Assembly (NCBI GenBank): GCA_031409955.1
Contig: JANNYF010000365.1
Span: 1 to 64,000, forward strand
DNA length: 64,000 nucleotides
From: JAFDVL01 sp031409955
Lineage (GTDB): Bacteria; Acidobacteriota; Blastocatellia; RBC074
Direction: 5' to 3'
In this document: one piece after another, positions 26,027 to 34,723 of the stretch
Layout: every line of letters starts with the position of its first letter
How positions within the stretch are numbered: the first letter of the stretch is position 1
Position numbers and translations under genes: made by a program
Notes under the pieces: model-generated
What the model was told of the DNA's origin: nothing
The model's database searches: none
The model's input: the letters and a program-made list of their open reading frames with translations, nothing else

Positions 26027-26041
26027 AAACGATTGATGGTT

Positions 26042-26113
26042 GGCTGTCAGCTTGCGTTTGTCATTCGTAAGTCAGAAAGAATCCCAGCAAAGATTCCTGG
26101 CAAGCTGACAGCC
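26042..26113. repeat. 14-bp perfect inverted repeat between the TetR regulator gene and fadD
   Basis: ggctgtcagcttgc at 26042-26055 is the exact reverse complement of 26100-26113; the right arm touches the regulator's stop codon. The related palindrome acagcttgcaagctgt occurs at 44162-44177 upstream of the FecR genes, so this is probably a dispersed repeat family (core gcaagctg). Confidence 0.7.
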
Positions 26114-26808
26114 TATGCCGCACTGCTGATCCCGTGTAGAAATACATCCATCACCGGATCAACCAGCGGCGTTAACTTAAAGTTGTGATGACTCAGCACC
26201 CAATTCGTCACCATTTCGTCGAGCGCGCCGAAAATCACTTTGGCGACGATTTTCGGATTCAAGCTGGCGCGAAATACGCCTTGCTTTTGCCCGCGCTCCA
26301 AAATCTCGCGGAGCATTTTCAAGTAATCGGCCAGCATCGTTTCCGAAAACTGCTCCATAAATTTGGTCGAGTGGCGAAACTCCACCTGAAAGACCACCGC
26401 CAACTCACGATCTGCTTCCAGCGCTTCAAAATGTAACTTGGCGAAATGCCGCAATTGTTGATGCGGGTCGGCGATTTCCGCCAGCTCTTTGTGCGCGCGC
26501 GCATTGAATTCTGCCATTGCCGTGTTGAAGATCGAAACCAACAGGTCGTCTTTGTTTTTGAAATACAAATACACCGTGCCGTCTGCGACGCCGGCAGCGC
26601 GCGCAACCTCAGCGACCTTCGCATTGAAATAGCCAGAGCGGGCAAAGACCTGAATCGCGCCGCGCAGAATCGCCGAAAACTTGTCGTTACTCTTTTCGGA
26701 GCCTTTTTCGTCTGGCACGAGGGCGCGTTTGCTCACAGCCTGGCTCACGACTCTGGGAGCCTTTTTGACTGCTTTCAGACGTGCATCCGATTTTTTCGGC
26801 GCTTTCAT
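26113..26808 (-). CDS. fadR: TetR-family regulator, FadR-like
   Basis: This 231-residue regulator has a basic N-terminal tail of about 40 residues and then a TetR helix-turn-helix ('VAEVARAAGVADGTVYLYFKNKDDLL' region, near residues 62-87). The C-terminal ligand domain resembles the TetR regulators that bind acyl-CoA. It heads the minus-strand fad cluster with fadD next, as in Bacillus subtilis (fadR near lcfA). A palindrome identical in its arms to the Bacillus FadR box lies at 26851-26868, just upstream, suggesting autorepression released by long-chain acyl-CoA. The extra basic N-terminus is unusual. Confidence 0.85.
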   Translation of the reverse strand: MKAPKKSDARLKAVKKAPRVVSQAVSKRALVPDEKGSEKSNDKFSAILRGAIQVFARSGYFNAKVAEVARAAGVADGTVYLYFKNKDDLLVSIFNTAMAEFNARAHKELAEIADPHQQLRHFAKLHFEALEADRELAVVFQVEFRHSTKFMEQFSETMLADYLKMLREILERGQKQGVFRASLNPKIVAKVIFGALDEMVTNWVLSHHNFKLTPLVDPVMDVFLHGISSAA

Positions 26809-26850
26809 ACCCGCTCACGTTTCAGCTTGTAGGGAATCTAGTTCAAAAAA

Positions 26851-26868
26851 TGAATGAGCATTCATTCA
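26851..26868. promoter_or_regulatory. FadR-type operator
   Basis: tgaatga-gcat-tcattca has perfect 7-bp arms and a 4-bp spacer. The known Bacillus FadR box is tgaatga-ntan-tcattca, with identical arms and spacing. It lies 43 bp upstream of the fadR start codon and about 93 bp before the pfkA start, so it can control either divergent gene. Confidence 0.75.
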
Positions 26869-26960
26869 GCCGACATCCTAGCCGAAAAACAGTGCTTGGG
26901 CAAGGGGCTTTTTGCGCCTTGTCTTGCACGCTTTGCTGCCTTATGACAGCATTCCGTGCG

Positions 26961-28073
26961 ATGGCTCACAAAAAGGTTGCGAAGAGTAAATTGAAACCAA
27001 AACGGATTGCGTTGGTCACGGGCGGCGGCGATTGTCCCGGCCTGAACGCGGTGATTCGTGCGGTCGTCAAAGGCGCACTCAATCACGGCTGGGAAGTCTA
27101 TGGCATCGAGCGTGGCTTTGAAGGCTTGTTGCACAAAGGCCGCGTGCGCAAAATGGATGCGGGCGATGTGCGCGGTATTGCGCATTTGGGCGGCACGATT
27201 CTCGGCACCACAAATCGCGGCAATCCGTTCAACTTCACGATCAAAAAACAAGGCAAGGAAACCGTCGTTGATTTATCCCAGCAAATTGCGGATCGGTTTT
27301 TTGATATGGGCTTCGACGCGCTGGTGACGATTGGCGGCGATGGCACCCTGCAAATCGCGCAGCAATTGGCGCGCCTGGGGCTGCCGATCATTGGCGTGCC
27401 GAAAACGATTGATAATGATTTAGCGGCGACCGAAGTGTCGTTCGGATTTAATACGGCAGTGACGACCGCGACCGAAGCGATTGATAAATTGCACGCTACG
27501 GCGAAATCCCACGAACGCGTGATGGTGGTCGAATTGATGGGGCATTATTCCGGCTGGATCGCGTTGTACGCAGGCATCGCGGGCGGCGCAGACGTGATCC
27601 TGATCCCTGAAATCCCGTTCGATCTGAAAGCCGTCGCACGCAAGATTCAGGATCGGTGGCGACGCCAACGCCGGTTTGCCATCGTCGTTGCGGCGGAAGG
27701 CGCAAAGGCTACGGGCGGTGCGCATTTTATGACGCTGCGCGAAACCGGCCACGAGCGGTTGGGCGGTGTCGCGGAATTTGTCGCGCGCGAAATTCATCGC
27801 CTGACCAAACGCGAGACCCGCTCGTTGGTCTTGGGGCATTTGCAGCGCGGCGGACAACCCACGACGACGGATCGTTTGCTGGCGACACGGTTTGGCGCGG
27901 CGGCGGTACGTGCGATTGAACGCGGCGAGCAAAATGTGATGATGGCGTTGCAGTCGCAAAAGATCATCACCGTCCCGCTGGAACAAGCCATCAGCGAAAC
28001 CAAATTCGTGCCGTTGGATTCGGACATTGTTTTGTCGGCGCGCGATTTGGGAATTTCATTTGGAGATAATTGA
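26961..28073 (+). CDS. pfkA: 6-phosphofructokinase
   Basis: This enzyme phosphorylates fructose 6-phosphate in glycolysis. The 370-residue protein shows 'ALVTGGGDCPGLNAVIR' near residue 18, 'VTIGGDGTLQIA' near 124, 'GVPKTIDNDLAAT' near 145 and 'MVVELMGHYSGWIAL' near 185. GGDG (Gly, not Asp) points to ATP as donor, while the Lys of PKTIDND is the residue found in PPi-type and plant-type enzymes, so the donor is most likely ATP but should be tested. The start is ATG 26961 or 26943; longer frames run into the divergent regulator. Confidence 0.92.
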   Translation: MAHKKVAKSKLKPKRIALVTGGGDCPGLNAVIRAVVKGALNHGWEVYGIERGFEGLLHKGRVRKMDAGDVRGIAHLGGTILGTTNRGNPFNFTIKKQGKETVVDLSQQIADRFFDMGFDALVTIGGDGTLQIAQQLARLGLPIIGVPKTIDNDLAATEVSFGFNTAVTTATEAIDKLHATAKSHERVMVVELMGHYSGWIALYAGIAGGADVILIPEIPFDLKAVARKIQDRWRRQRRFAIVVAAEGAKATGGAHFMTLRETGHERLGGVAEFVAREIHRLTKRETRSLVLGHLQRGGQPTTTDRLLATRFGAAAVRAIERGEQNVMMALQSQKIITVPLEQAISETKFVPLDSDIVLSARDLGISFGDN

Positions 28074-28074
28074 G

Positions 28075-28491
28075 ATGAACGATGAGGCGGACATTCTCAC
28101 CGACGCGACGCGCACCAGACTTGATCAAGTCAGCCGCGCGTTATTGCACTTGCACAAATCGTTGTTGGACGATGAGCGCATTATTTACGAAGCCGCGCAC
28201 GGCACTGTGTCACCGAACGATATGTTTCGTCTGGCGTTAGGCCATCCCCAATTTACCTGGCTCGGCAGGATTTTATCTTTGATTGCGTCACTCGACGACG
28301 CTACGTCTGTGCGCCGTCCCGCGACGGAAACTAAAGCCCAATCGTTGTTGGTAGAAGCCCGCCTGCTGCTCAAACTGGACGGCGAAGATCAAGCATTCGC
28401 GGAGCGCTTGCAACTCGCTCTGACCAGAAGCACCGACGCGACCGACAAGCACAACGAAGCTTTGAGAATTGCTACAGTAGAAAGCGAGTAA
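28075..28491 (+). CDS. Conserved hypothetical protein (small helical family)
   Basis: This 138-residue protein starts one base after the pfkA stop, so it is very likely co-translated. It is mostly helical, with 'RLDQVSRALLHLHKSLLDDER', 'GTVSPNDMFRLALGHPQFTWLGRILSLIASLDD' split over two helices, and a C-terminal helix. The segment from 'HPQFTWL' to 'LIASLDD' is characteristic of a widespread small bacterial family of unknown function. Confidence 0.72.
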   Translation: MNDEADILTDATRTRLDQVSRALLHLHKSLLDDERIIYEAAHGTVSPNDMFRLALGHPQFTWLGRILSLIASLDDATSVRRPATETKAQSLLVEARLLLKLDGEDQAFAERLQLALTRSTDATDKHNEALRIATVESE

Positions 28492-28497
28492 GAAGAT

Positions 28498-28788
28498 ATG
28501 GACAAAGAAACTTTGCAGGTCATCCACAACCGGGAAGCCAGCCGCTTCGAGATGGCGATTGAAGACCAACAGGCCGTCGTCAATTATCGAATGGCAGGCA
28601 CAGAAACCTACAACCTTTATCACGCCGGAGTACCAGCAGAATTTGAAGGCAGAGGCTTCGGCAGGCGTTTAGTGCAAGGCGCATTGGAGCATATCAAAGC
28701 CGAAGGGAAGAAGTTCATTCCGACGTGCCCGTTCATCGCACTCTATGTCCGCCGTCATCCCGAATACGAAGCATTTGTCGCCCGGTAA
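28498..28788 (+). CDS. GNAT-like N-acetyltransferase (YjdJ/GCN5-related small type)
   Basis: This 96-residue protein matches the short GNAT-like family in which an acetyl-CoA-binding loop is preserved ('VPAEFEGRGFGRRLVQGAL' near residue 45) and the end has 'CPFIALYVRRHPEYEAFV'. Members acetylate unknown acceptors, possibly small amines or peptides. It is seven bases after the preceding gene in the same direction and likely part of the pfkA transcript. Confidence 0.85.
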   Translation: MDKETLQVIHNREASRFEMAIEDQQAVVNYRMAGTETYNLYHAGVPAEFEGRGFGRRLVQGALEHIKAEGKKFIPTCPFIALYVRRHPEYEAFVAR

Positions 28789-28794
28789 AAAAAT

Positions 28795-29652
28795 ATGAGC
28801 GAGATCAGAAAAGTACAACAATTGCACGCGCCGCAAGCCACATCAGACGGCGCAGGCGTGAAAATTAACCGCATTATTGCTACCCGCGAACTGGATTACC
28901 TTGACCCGTTTTTGTTGCTGGATCATTTCGGTTCAGACAACCCGAACGACTACATCGCAGGCTTTCCGCTGCACCCGCATCGCGGCATTGAAACCGTGAC
29001 TTACATGCTGAAAGGCAGCGTCACACACCGCGATTCGATGGGCAACGAAGGCACGATCCACACAGGCGACATTCAATGGATGACCGCAGGCGGCGGCATC
29101 ATGCACGAAGAAATGCCGCACGCCAGCGCCGACGGCATGGGCGGGTTTCAACTCTGGGTTAACCTGCCTGCCAAGTTGAAGATGACCAAGCCGCGCTATC
29201 AGGAAGTCGCCGCGAAAGACATTCCCATCGTCGAAAAAGACGGCGCGAAAATCCTGGTGATCGCGGGCGAGGTGGAAGGTGTTGCGGGGGCTGTGTCTGA
29301 AATCTACGCGGAGCCTTCTTATTTAGACGTAACGCTTGAGTCCCAATGCGAATTTACACATGCCATTCCACAGGGACACACAGCGTTTGCCTATCTGTTC
29401 GCCGGCAGCGCAACGTTCGACGACAGCGGCGACGTCATTGACAGCCCGATGCTCGTCGTCTTTCACGAGGGCAATTTTGTGCGTATCCAAGCGAGCGATC
29501 AAGCGGCGCGGTTCATCCTGGTTTCGGGTAAACCACTGAACGAACCCGTTGCGCGTTATGGCCCATTTGTGATGAACACGCGCGAAGAGATTGAGCAAGC
29601 CATCCGCGATTTGCAACACGGCACATTTGTTTGGACGGAAGAAAGGCACTGA
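28795..29652 (+). CDS. Pirin family protein
   Basis: This 285-residue bicupin has the pirin signature: 'GFPLHPHRGIETVTYML' near residue 58 and 'ITGD'-like 'HTGDIQWMTAGGGIMHEEMP' near 83 supply the three His and one Glu that bind iron or another metal. The C-terminal cupin starts near residue 170. Pirins may act as quercetinases or redox sensors; the substrate is unknown here. The gene follows the acetyltransferase gene by six bases. Confidence 0.93.
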   Translation: MSEIRKVQQLHAPQATSDGAGVKINRIIATRELDYLDPFLLLDHFGSDNPNDYIAGFPLHPHRGIETVTYMLKGSVTHRDSMGNEGTIHTGDIQWMTAGGGIMHEEMPHASADGMGGFQLWVNLPAKLKMTKPRYQEVAAKDIPIVEKDGAKILVIAGEVEGVAGAVSEIYAEPSYLDVTLESQCEFTHAIPQGHTAFAYLFAGSATFDDSGDVIDSPMLVVFHEGNFVRIQASDQAARFILVSGKPLNEPVARYGPFVMNTREEIEQAIRDLQHGTFVWTEERH

Positions 29653-29669
29653 ATAATCTGGGAAGCAAG

Positions 29670-31145
29670 ATGCTCAGCAACCAATCCCGTATTCTACTCA
29701 TTGGCACTTTTTTGATCGGGCTTGTGTGTGTAGTGTCTGCTCAGTGTACGAATAAACCTTTCGCGCCATGCAAGCTATATGAAACCGCAGATGTGGTGTT
29801 GATTGGCACGGTGAAAGAGATCAACTATTCAGAGCCGTTTGACGAGGGAACAGGCATCAGTAAAAAAATCCTTCGCAATAAATTGGTCTTGCTGACGATC
29901 AAAGAATCATTCAAAGGCATTGCTGAAAAGCAGACGGAAATCGTTCTCACGGCAATTCAAATGCAGAAGCGTTCGGCATTGGGCGAGTTAGTATTCGAGA
30001 AATATGTTGACGTAGATTGCCCCTATGATGAGTTTGTTCAAGATGAAACTTATCTTGTCTACGCAAAGCGTAAGTCTTCAGAGCGCAATTCTGTTTTCCT
30101 TGCTGACCACGCAATGCTTGTTGCCGAAGCGGATGGTGTAGTCAGGTATCTACGCAATCGCATAGCTGGAAATCCAAGCGCAATGCTTTATGGGCGTGTT
30201 GTGCGAAAAGTAAAATCCTTTGGGTTCGGGTTTCCTGAAACCATTGAGCGCCCTATCAGAAATATCAAGGTTGAGATTCAAAGCGAAAAACAAACTTTCA
30301 CAACGATGACGGACGAAAAAGGAACGTATCTTTTCTCGGAAATTCCTCCCGACGAATATTCAATCAAGAGTGATTTGCCTAACGGTTTAGAGGTAGAAAA
30401 CAAAGCAGGAAAAGTCTCGCTCACCACTGGGGCTTGTATCGAACAAAATATGGTTGCGCTCTCTAACGGGCAAATCAGCGGAACCCTTTTTACCGAGAAA
30501 GGTGAGCCGAAAGCCGGTACCATTGTAGAGCTTGTAGTTGCATCAGAAGCTAATAAAACTAACCCGCGAGTCTTTGAAGTGACTTCAGATAATCAATCAG
30601 GAAAGTTTGAATTTAAGAACCTTCCGCCCAGCCAATATTTCCTCGGATTTAGCCTGACAAAATCTTTGCCTAACCCTTATAGTTACAAACCTATTCATCC
30701 TCGCACTTATTATCCGGGTGTTACTGATATTTCTCAGGCAACTCTTATCACCTTAGCTGAAGGGGAACACCTTAAAGATTTCGATTTCCGTTTGTTCCCG
30801 CCTCTAACTGAGCGGATCATTTCTGGAGTTGCTGTGAGGTCTGATGGTAAGCCTGTAGCGAACGCCGATATTGTCTTGATGATCTCTCAATACGAATTCA
30901 ACGAATCGGGTGGAGTTGCCAAAACAGATGATTATGGTCGCTTTTCGTTGAAAGCCTACAACGACCTCAAATATTGGATCAACGCAAACATCAAGATCAA
31001 AGGCGAAGATAAACATTCCGAACCAATTGAGCTGTCAACGAATGGCGATCTGAATGGACTCAGGTTGGTTGTTTCCTCTTCGGGCAAGTTCTGCTCCCTT
31101 TGCTACAACAAATACTGGAAACGAAAAGGTACGCCCCCGCAATGA
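29670..31145 (+). CDS. Secreted protein with carboxypeptidase-regulatory-like repeats
   Basis: This 491-residue protein has a signal peptide cut near 'VSAQ-C'. The first domain (about 25-165) has paired cysteines and 'CPYDEFVQDETYLVYA', a pattern seen in NTR/TIMP-like secreted domains. At least three beta-sandwich repeats follow, each with a 'TDEKGTYLFSEIPPDEYSI'-type motif (about 210-300, 300-395, 400-480), as in carboxypeptidase regulatory-like or CNA-B-like folds. The coding sequence is visibly richer in A/T than its neighbours, hinting at transfer or relaxed selection. The ATG at 29670 is preferred for the signal peptide. Function unknown. Confidence 0.8.
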   Translation: MLSNQSRILLIGTFLIGLVCVVSAQCTNKPFAPCKLYETADVVLIGTVKEINYSEPFDEGTGISKKILRNKLVLLTIKESFKGIAEKQTEIVLTAIQMQKRSALGELVFEKYVDVDCPYDEFVQDETYLVYAKRKSSERNSVFLADHAMLVAEADGVVRYLRNRIAGNPSAMLYGRVVRKVKSFGFGFPETIERPIRNIKVEIQSEKQTFTTMTDEKGTYLFSEIPPDEYSIKSDLPNGLEVENKAGKVSLTTGACIEQNMVALSNGQISGTLFTEKGEPKAGTIVELVVASEANKTNPRVFEVTSDNQSGKFEFKNLPPSQYFLGFSLTKSLPNPYSYKPIHPRTYYPGVTDISQATLITLAEGEHLKDFDFRLFPPLTERIISGVAVRSDGKPVANADIVLMISQYEFNESGGVAKTDDYGRFSLKAYNDLKYWINANIKIKGEDKHSEPIELSTNGDLNGLRLVVSSSGKFCSLCYNKYWKRKGTPPQ

Positions 31146-32677
31146 ACAAAATCGTCGAATGTATCCCCAACTTCAGCGAAGGTCGTGATGCCAGTATTGT
31201 CAAAGCTATCGCTTCGGCTATCGCGTCTGTGCCGAACGTGGTTGTGCTGGATCAAACGATGGACAGCGATCATCACCGCTCGGTGATTACGTTTGCGGGC
31301 GAGCCGGAAGCGGTGTTGGAAGCGGCGGTGCGGGCGGCGGCGCGCGCGGTGGAATTGATTGATTTGAATCATCACACGGGCGAGCATCCACGTCTGGGCG
31401 CGCTGGACGTGCTGCCGTTTGTGCCGATCAAAGGCGTGACGATGAGTGATTGTGTGGCGCTGGCACGACGCGCGGGTGAGCGGATTGCGCGTGAGTTGCG
31501 CGTGCCGGTGTATTTGTACGAACACGCGGCGCGGCGGCCTGATCGCATTGATTTGGCGAACGTGCGGCGTGGTGAATTTGAAGGCTTGCGCGAAATTATC
31601 GCGGTGCATCCCGAACACGCGCCGGATTTTGGCGAAGCGAAAGTGCATCCGACGGCGGGCGCTGTCGCGGTGGGCGCGCGCGCACCGTTGATTGCATACA
31701 ACATCAATCTGGCGACGGACGATTTGGCGATTGCCAAAAAAATTGCGCAGGCGATTCGCGGGCGCGACGGTGGGTTGCAATATGTGAAGGCACTCGGCTT
31801 TGAACTGGCGGCGCGCAATCAGGTGCAGGTTTCGATGAATCTGGTGAATCACGAAGCGACGCCGCTGTTTCGCGTGTTCGAGATGGTCAAGCGTGAAGCC
31901 GAACGTTATGGCGTCCGCATTATGGGTAGCGAAATCATCGGGTTGATTCCGCAAGCGGCGCTCAATGCTTGCTCTGATTTTTATTTGCAGATCGAAAACT
32001 TCAGCGCGGATTTGGTGCTTGAGCAGCGATTGCAAACGGCGTTGCGTGAAGCGCAGCCAATAGATTCGGTAACGGAACCGCGCTTGAGTGAATTTGCAGA
32101 TGAGGTCGCGGCGGGATCGCAAACACCGGGCAGCGGCAGCGTGGCAGCGTTCGCGGGCGTGCTGGCGGCTTCGCTCGGCGCGATGGTTTGCAAGCTCGTA
32201 GATTCCGACGATCCTGAAATCGAAGAGCTGCTCGCCGAATTGGAAGACCTGCGGGCGGATTTGCGTGGTGCAGTTGCCGAAGACGCAGAAAGTTTCGCGC
32301 GCGTGCTGGAGGCACAGGCGTTGCCGGAAACCACCGAAGCCGAAACCTTCGCCCGCCAAAACGCTATTGAGCAAACAAGCAAAAGCGCGATTGCGGTGCC
32401 GCTGCGTGTGGCGGAAAGTGTGTTGCAATCCTTGGAATTGTTGAGCGAGCTTTCCGACATTGGCGATGCGGAACTGTTCCCGGAATTGCCTGCGGGGGCG
32501 CAACTCGCGTTGGCGGCGATGCGCGGCGCTTACTACAACGTCTGCGCGAACCTGGACGCCATTGGCGAAGCCGAGTTCACGCAAGCGCGGCGCGGCGAAG
32601 TCGAAGATATGATCGCGCGCGGGCAGGAGTTAGCGGATGAGATCGAAGGTTCGTTCTTGCGTCAACAGATGCGATAA
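31142..32677 (+). CDS. ftcD: Glutamate formimidoyltransferase-formimidoyl-THF cyclodeaminase
   Basis: This 511-residue bifunctional enzyme moves the formimino group of formiminoglutamate to tetrahydrofolate and then releases ammonia, at the end of histidine breakdown. The transferase part is residues 1-300 ('VECIPNFSEGRD', 'DHHRSVITFAGEP', 'HPRLGALDVLPFVP'). The cyclodeaminase part is about 325-511 ('VAAGSQTPGSGSVAAFAGVLAA'-like block near 320). The ATG overlaps the preceding stop by four bases. Other histidine-degradation genes are not adjacent. Confidence 0.93.
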   Translation: MNKIVECIPNFSEGRDASIVKAIASAIASVPNVVVLDQTMDSDHHRSVITFAGEPEAVLEAAVRAAARAVELIDLNHHTGEHPRLGALDVLPFVPIKGVTMSDCVALARRAGERIARELRVPVYLYEHAARRPDRIDLANVRRGEFEGLREIIAVHPEHAPDFGEAKVHPTAGAVAVGARAPLIAYNINLATDDLAIAKKIAQAIRGRDGGLQYVKALGFELAARNQVQVSMNLVNHEATPLFRVFEMVKREAERYGVRIMGSEIIGLIPQAALNACSDFYLQIENFSADLVLEQRLQTALREAQPIDSVTEPRLSEFADEVAAGSQTPGSGSVAAFAGVLAASLGAMVCKLVDSDDPEIEELLAELEDLRADLRGAVAEDAESFARVLEAQALPETTEAETFARQNAIEQTSKSAIAVPLRVAESVLQSLELLSELSDIGDAELFPELPAGAQLALAAMRGAYYNVCANLDAIGEAEFTQARRGEVEDMIARGQELADEIEGSFLRQQMR

Positions 32678-32780
32678 GGTGACGCGCGCGAAATCTTCAC
32701 TACGTGCTGGACAGCCGAAAGCACGCAGGCTAAGATGCACGATTTCAACGGCTCAACTGTGAGCCAATCAGAGCAAAACT

Positions 32781-33194
32781 ATGGATGATGTTCAGCCCAA
32801 CGAAGTGACTCCTGATTTTGCTCCGCTTGAAAATGAGCAGCGGTTGCGGATCATCACGGTGGTGTTGATCGTGTTGGGTGCGGTGATCGCCTTCGCGTTT
32901 GGTGGCTTGAAAATGGCGCTTGGCGTTGCACTCGGCGGCGCGCTCACCTTATTCAATGAACGTTGGTTGCGGGCCAGCACGAAAGCGATGATTGAGCTGG
33001 CCAGCGCAACGGGCAATCCATCGGTTGCCACCACGTCCAAGTTTATTTTTCGCTTTGTGGTGATTGCCGTGGTCATCGCAGTGGCGATGAAAAGTGGCTA
33101 TTTCAATTTGCTCGGCATCGGCATTGGCTTCACGACGTTTGTCGGCGCAGCGATGGTCGAAGCGGTTTATCAACTGATAACTTTCAAAGACTGA
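32781..33194 (+). CDS. atpI: ATP synthase protein I (AtpI)-like
   Basis: This 137-residue membrane protein has four hydrophobic segments, roughly residues 24-45, 46-62, 90-108 and 110-130, and is followed four bases later by atpB. It fits the AtpI family, which helps assemble the c-ring and may carry Mg. Sequence conservation in AtpI is weak, so the call leans on topology and position. Confidence 0.75.
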   Translation: MDDVQPNEVTPDFAPLENEQRLRIITVVLIVLGAVIAFAFGGLKMALGVALGGALTLFNERWLRASTKAMIELASATGNPSVATTSKFIFRFVVIAVVIAVAMKSGYFNLLGIGIGFTTFVGAAMVEAVYQLITFKD

Positions 33195-33198
33195 ATTT

Positions 33199-34119
33199 AT
33201 GTTCTTGGCATTTTTAGCATTCTTACAGGAACACGCACCCAAAGCGGCGGAACACGCGGCGGAAGGTGCAAAGAAAGCGGATGAGCACGGCGGTGGACAT
33301 CACACGCCCTGGATCGTGGAGCAGGTCAATCACATGTTTGGCTCCACCATGTTTGCGATTCAGCAAAACATCATGCCGCCGATTTATGGCCTCTTCGGCA
33401 AGCATTGGCCGGGCGAAGGAATGACGGCGGAACAGTATATGGCGTCAGGTCAATTGCCGATTCCGACGCAAGCCGTGATGTTTTCCATCGTCATCCTGTT
33501 TACGGTGGTGATCCTGACATTTTTGCGCGGCAAGCTTTCGGCTGATGCACCGACCACCAAGCAGCAAACGTTTGAAGTCGGTGTCGAAGCGTTGCGCGAC
33601 ATGCTGAAAGATTTGATCGGGCCAAAAGGGCTGCAGCATTTCCCGGTCATTGCGACGTTCGCCCTATTGATCCTCGTCTCGAATTTGATGGGCTTCATTC
33701 CGGGGCTGATTTCAGCGACCGCGAATTTGAATATCACGCTGGCGTTGGCGATCACATCGTTCCTGTACTACAACTACATTGGCATTAAAGAAAACGGCGT
33801 TGTCGGATACCTGAAGCATTTTATGGGGCCGGTCGCCTTGCTCGCGCCACTAATGTTCCTGATTGAATTGGTCAGCCACTTCGCGCGTATCTTGAGTTTG
33901 AGCTTGCGTCTGTTCGGCAACATTTATGGCGAAGAGCAAGTGGGCGGCGTGATTGGTAGTCTGGTGCCGTGGGGCGTGCCGATTTTGTTAATGCCGCTCG
34001 CGCTACTGGCGTCGTTCCTGCAAACGTTCATCTTCATCGTGCTTTCGATGCTGTACATCGCTGAGATGACGCATCACGAAGACGAGCACGGACACGGCGA
34101 AGCGGCGCACGCGCACTAA
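33199..34119 (+). CDS. atpB: F0F1 ATP synthase subunit a
   Basis: This 306-residue subunit forms the proton half-channels of F0. The essential arginine lies in 'ILSLSLRLFGNIYGEE' near residue 238, and 'FIELVSH'-type helix and the final 'FLQTFIFIVLSMLYI' helix are present. The N-terminus has a His-rich stretch ('HGGGHH') and the C-terminus another ('HHEDEHGHGEAAHAH'), unusual for this subunit. It lies between atpI and atpE. Confidence 0.95.
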   Translation: MFLAFLAFLQEHAPKAAEHAAEGAKKADEHGGGHHTPWIVEQVNHMFGSTMFAIQQNIMPPIYGLFGKHWPGEGMTAEQYMASGQLPIPTQAVMFSIVILFTVVILTFLRGKLSADAPTTKQQTFEVGVEALRDMLKDLIGPKGLQHFPVIATFALLILVSNLMGFIPGLISATANLNITLALAITSFLYYNYIGIKENGVVGYLKHFMGPVALLAPLMFLIELVSHFARILSLSLRLFGNIYGEEQVGGVIGSLVPWGVPILLMPLALLASFLQTFIFIVLSMLYIAEMTHHEDEHGHGEAAHAH

Positions 34120-34340
34120 GAGTTTTGGATGCAGCAGGCTGAGGCAGCTTGCGGTTGATTCACATAGCAGTACGCAAACGTTGCATGGAGCGTTGTCTTT
34201 CCCAAAAGCGCAATTGAATCCCTGACGTCGAACTTATTCCTTGAATCAGCAACAAGCGAGAGAGCTGAAAGCATCCTTTGCAGTGGGAAGATCGCGTTGA
34301 GCTTCCCCATCACAATCAACACTCAAAGGAGAAATTTGAA

Positions 34341-34640
34341 ATGAAAAGAATTGTATTGGCCCTGATGGCAATGATGTTGACGGTCATTCCGGCGTTGGCG
34401 CAAACCGGCGGCGTGACTGACACAGGTTACGGTTACCTCGGCGCAGGCTTGGGCTTTGGCCTCGCGGCTGGCTTGGCGGCGCTCGGTCACGGCAAAATCG
34501 CTTCGGCGGCCTGCGAAGGCGCGGCGCGCAATCCGGGGGCGGCGGGACGCATTCAAACCATGATGTTGCTCGGTCTCGCGTTCGTCGAAACCTGCGTCAT
34601 CTTTACGCTCTTGATTATCTTCTTGAAAGTCGGCGCGTAA
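34341..34640 (+). CDS. atpE: F0F1 ATP synthase subunit c
   Basis: This 99-residue proteolipid has two helices, with the ion-binding Glu in 'LGLAFVETCVIF' near residue 81 and the polar loop 'CEGAARNPGA' between. The first 22 residues look like a signal sequence (MKRIVLALMAMM...ALAQ), so the mature protein would be about 77 residues. The position of the Na-binding Gln in helix 1 holds His, so I expect proton coupling. 'aaagga' precedes the ATG at 34341. The gap after atpB is 221 bp and shows no gene. Confidence 0.92.
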   Translation: MKRIVLALMAMMLTVIPALAQTGGVTDTGYGYLGAGLGFGLAAGLAALGHGKIASAACEGAARNPGAAGRIQTMMLLGLAFVETCVIFTLLIIFLKVGA

Positions 34641-34665
34641 ACCAACTGATGGATAGTCGAAAAAC

Positions 34666-34700
34666 AAAGGGCGCATCCTTCACGATGCGCCCTTTTTCTT
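34666..34700 (+). terminator. Rho-independent terminator after atpE
   Basis: A 12-bp stem (aaagggcgcatc with gatgcgcccttt) is followed by a T-run. It ends the atpI-atpB-atpE transcript and separates it from the other ATP synthase genes, which are not in the window. Confidence 0.92.
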
Positions 34701-34723
34701 TTGCGATGGCGAGGCCGTTACGA

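Noticed and set aside
26781..26960. N-terminal extension of phosphofructokinase
   Set aside because: It would run over the divergent regulator start and the FadR-type operator, and no homology is visible.
31103..32584. A 493-codon minus-strand open frame opposite ftcD
   Set aside because: Composition is Arg/His-rich without motifs, while the plus strand encodes a clear FtcD; it is a shadow of codon bias.
34120..34340. Possible riboswitch or small RNA before atpE
   Set aside because: The gap is 221 bp but shows no conserved aptamer pattern or strong stem that I can recognise.
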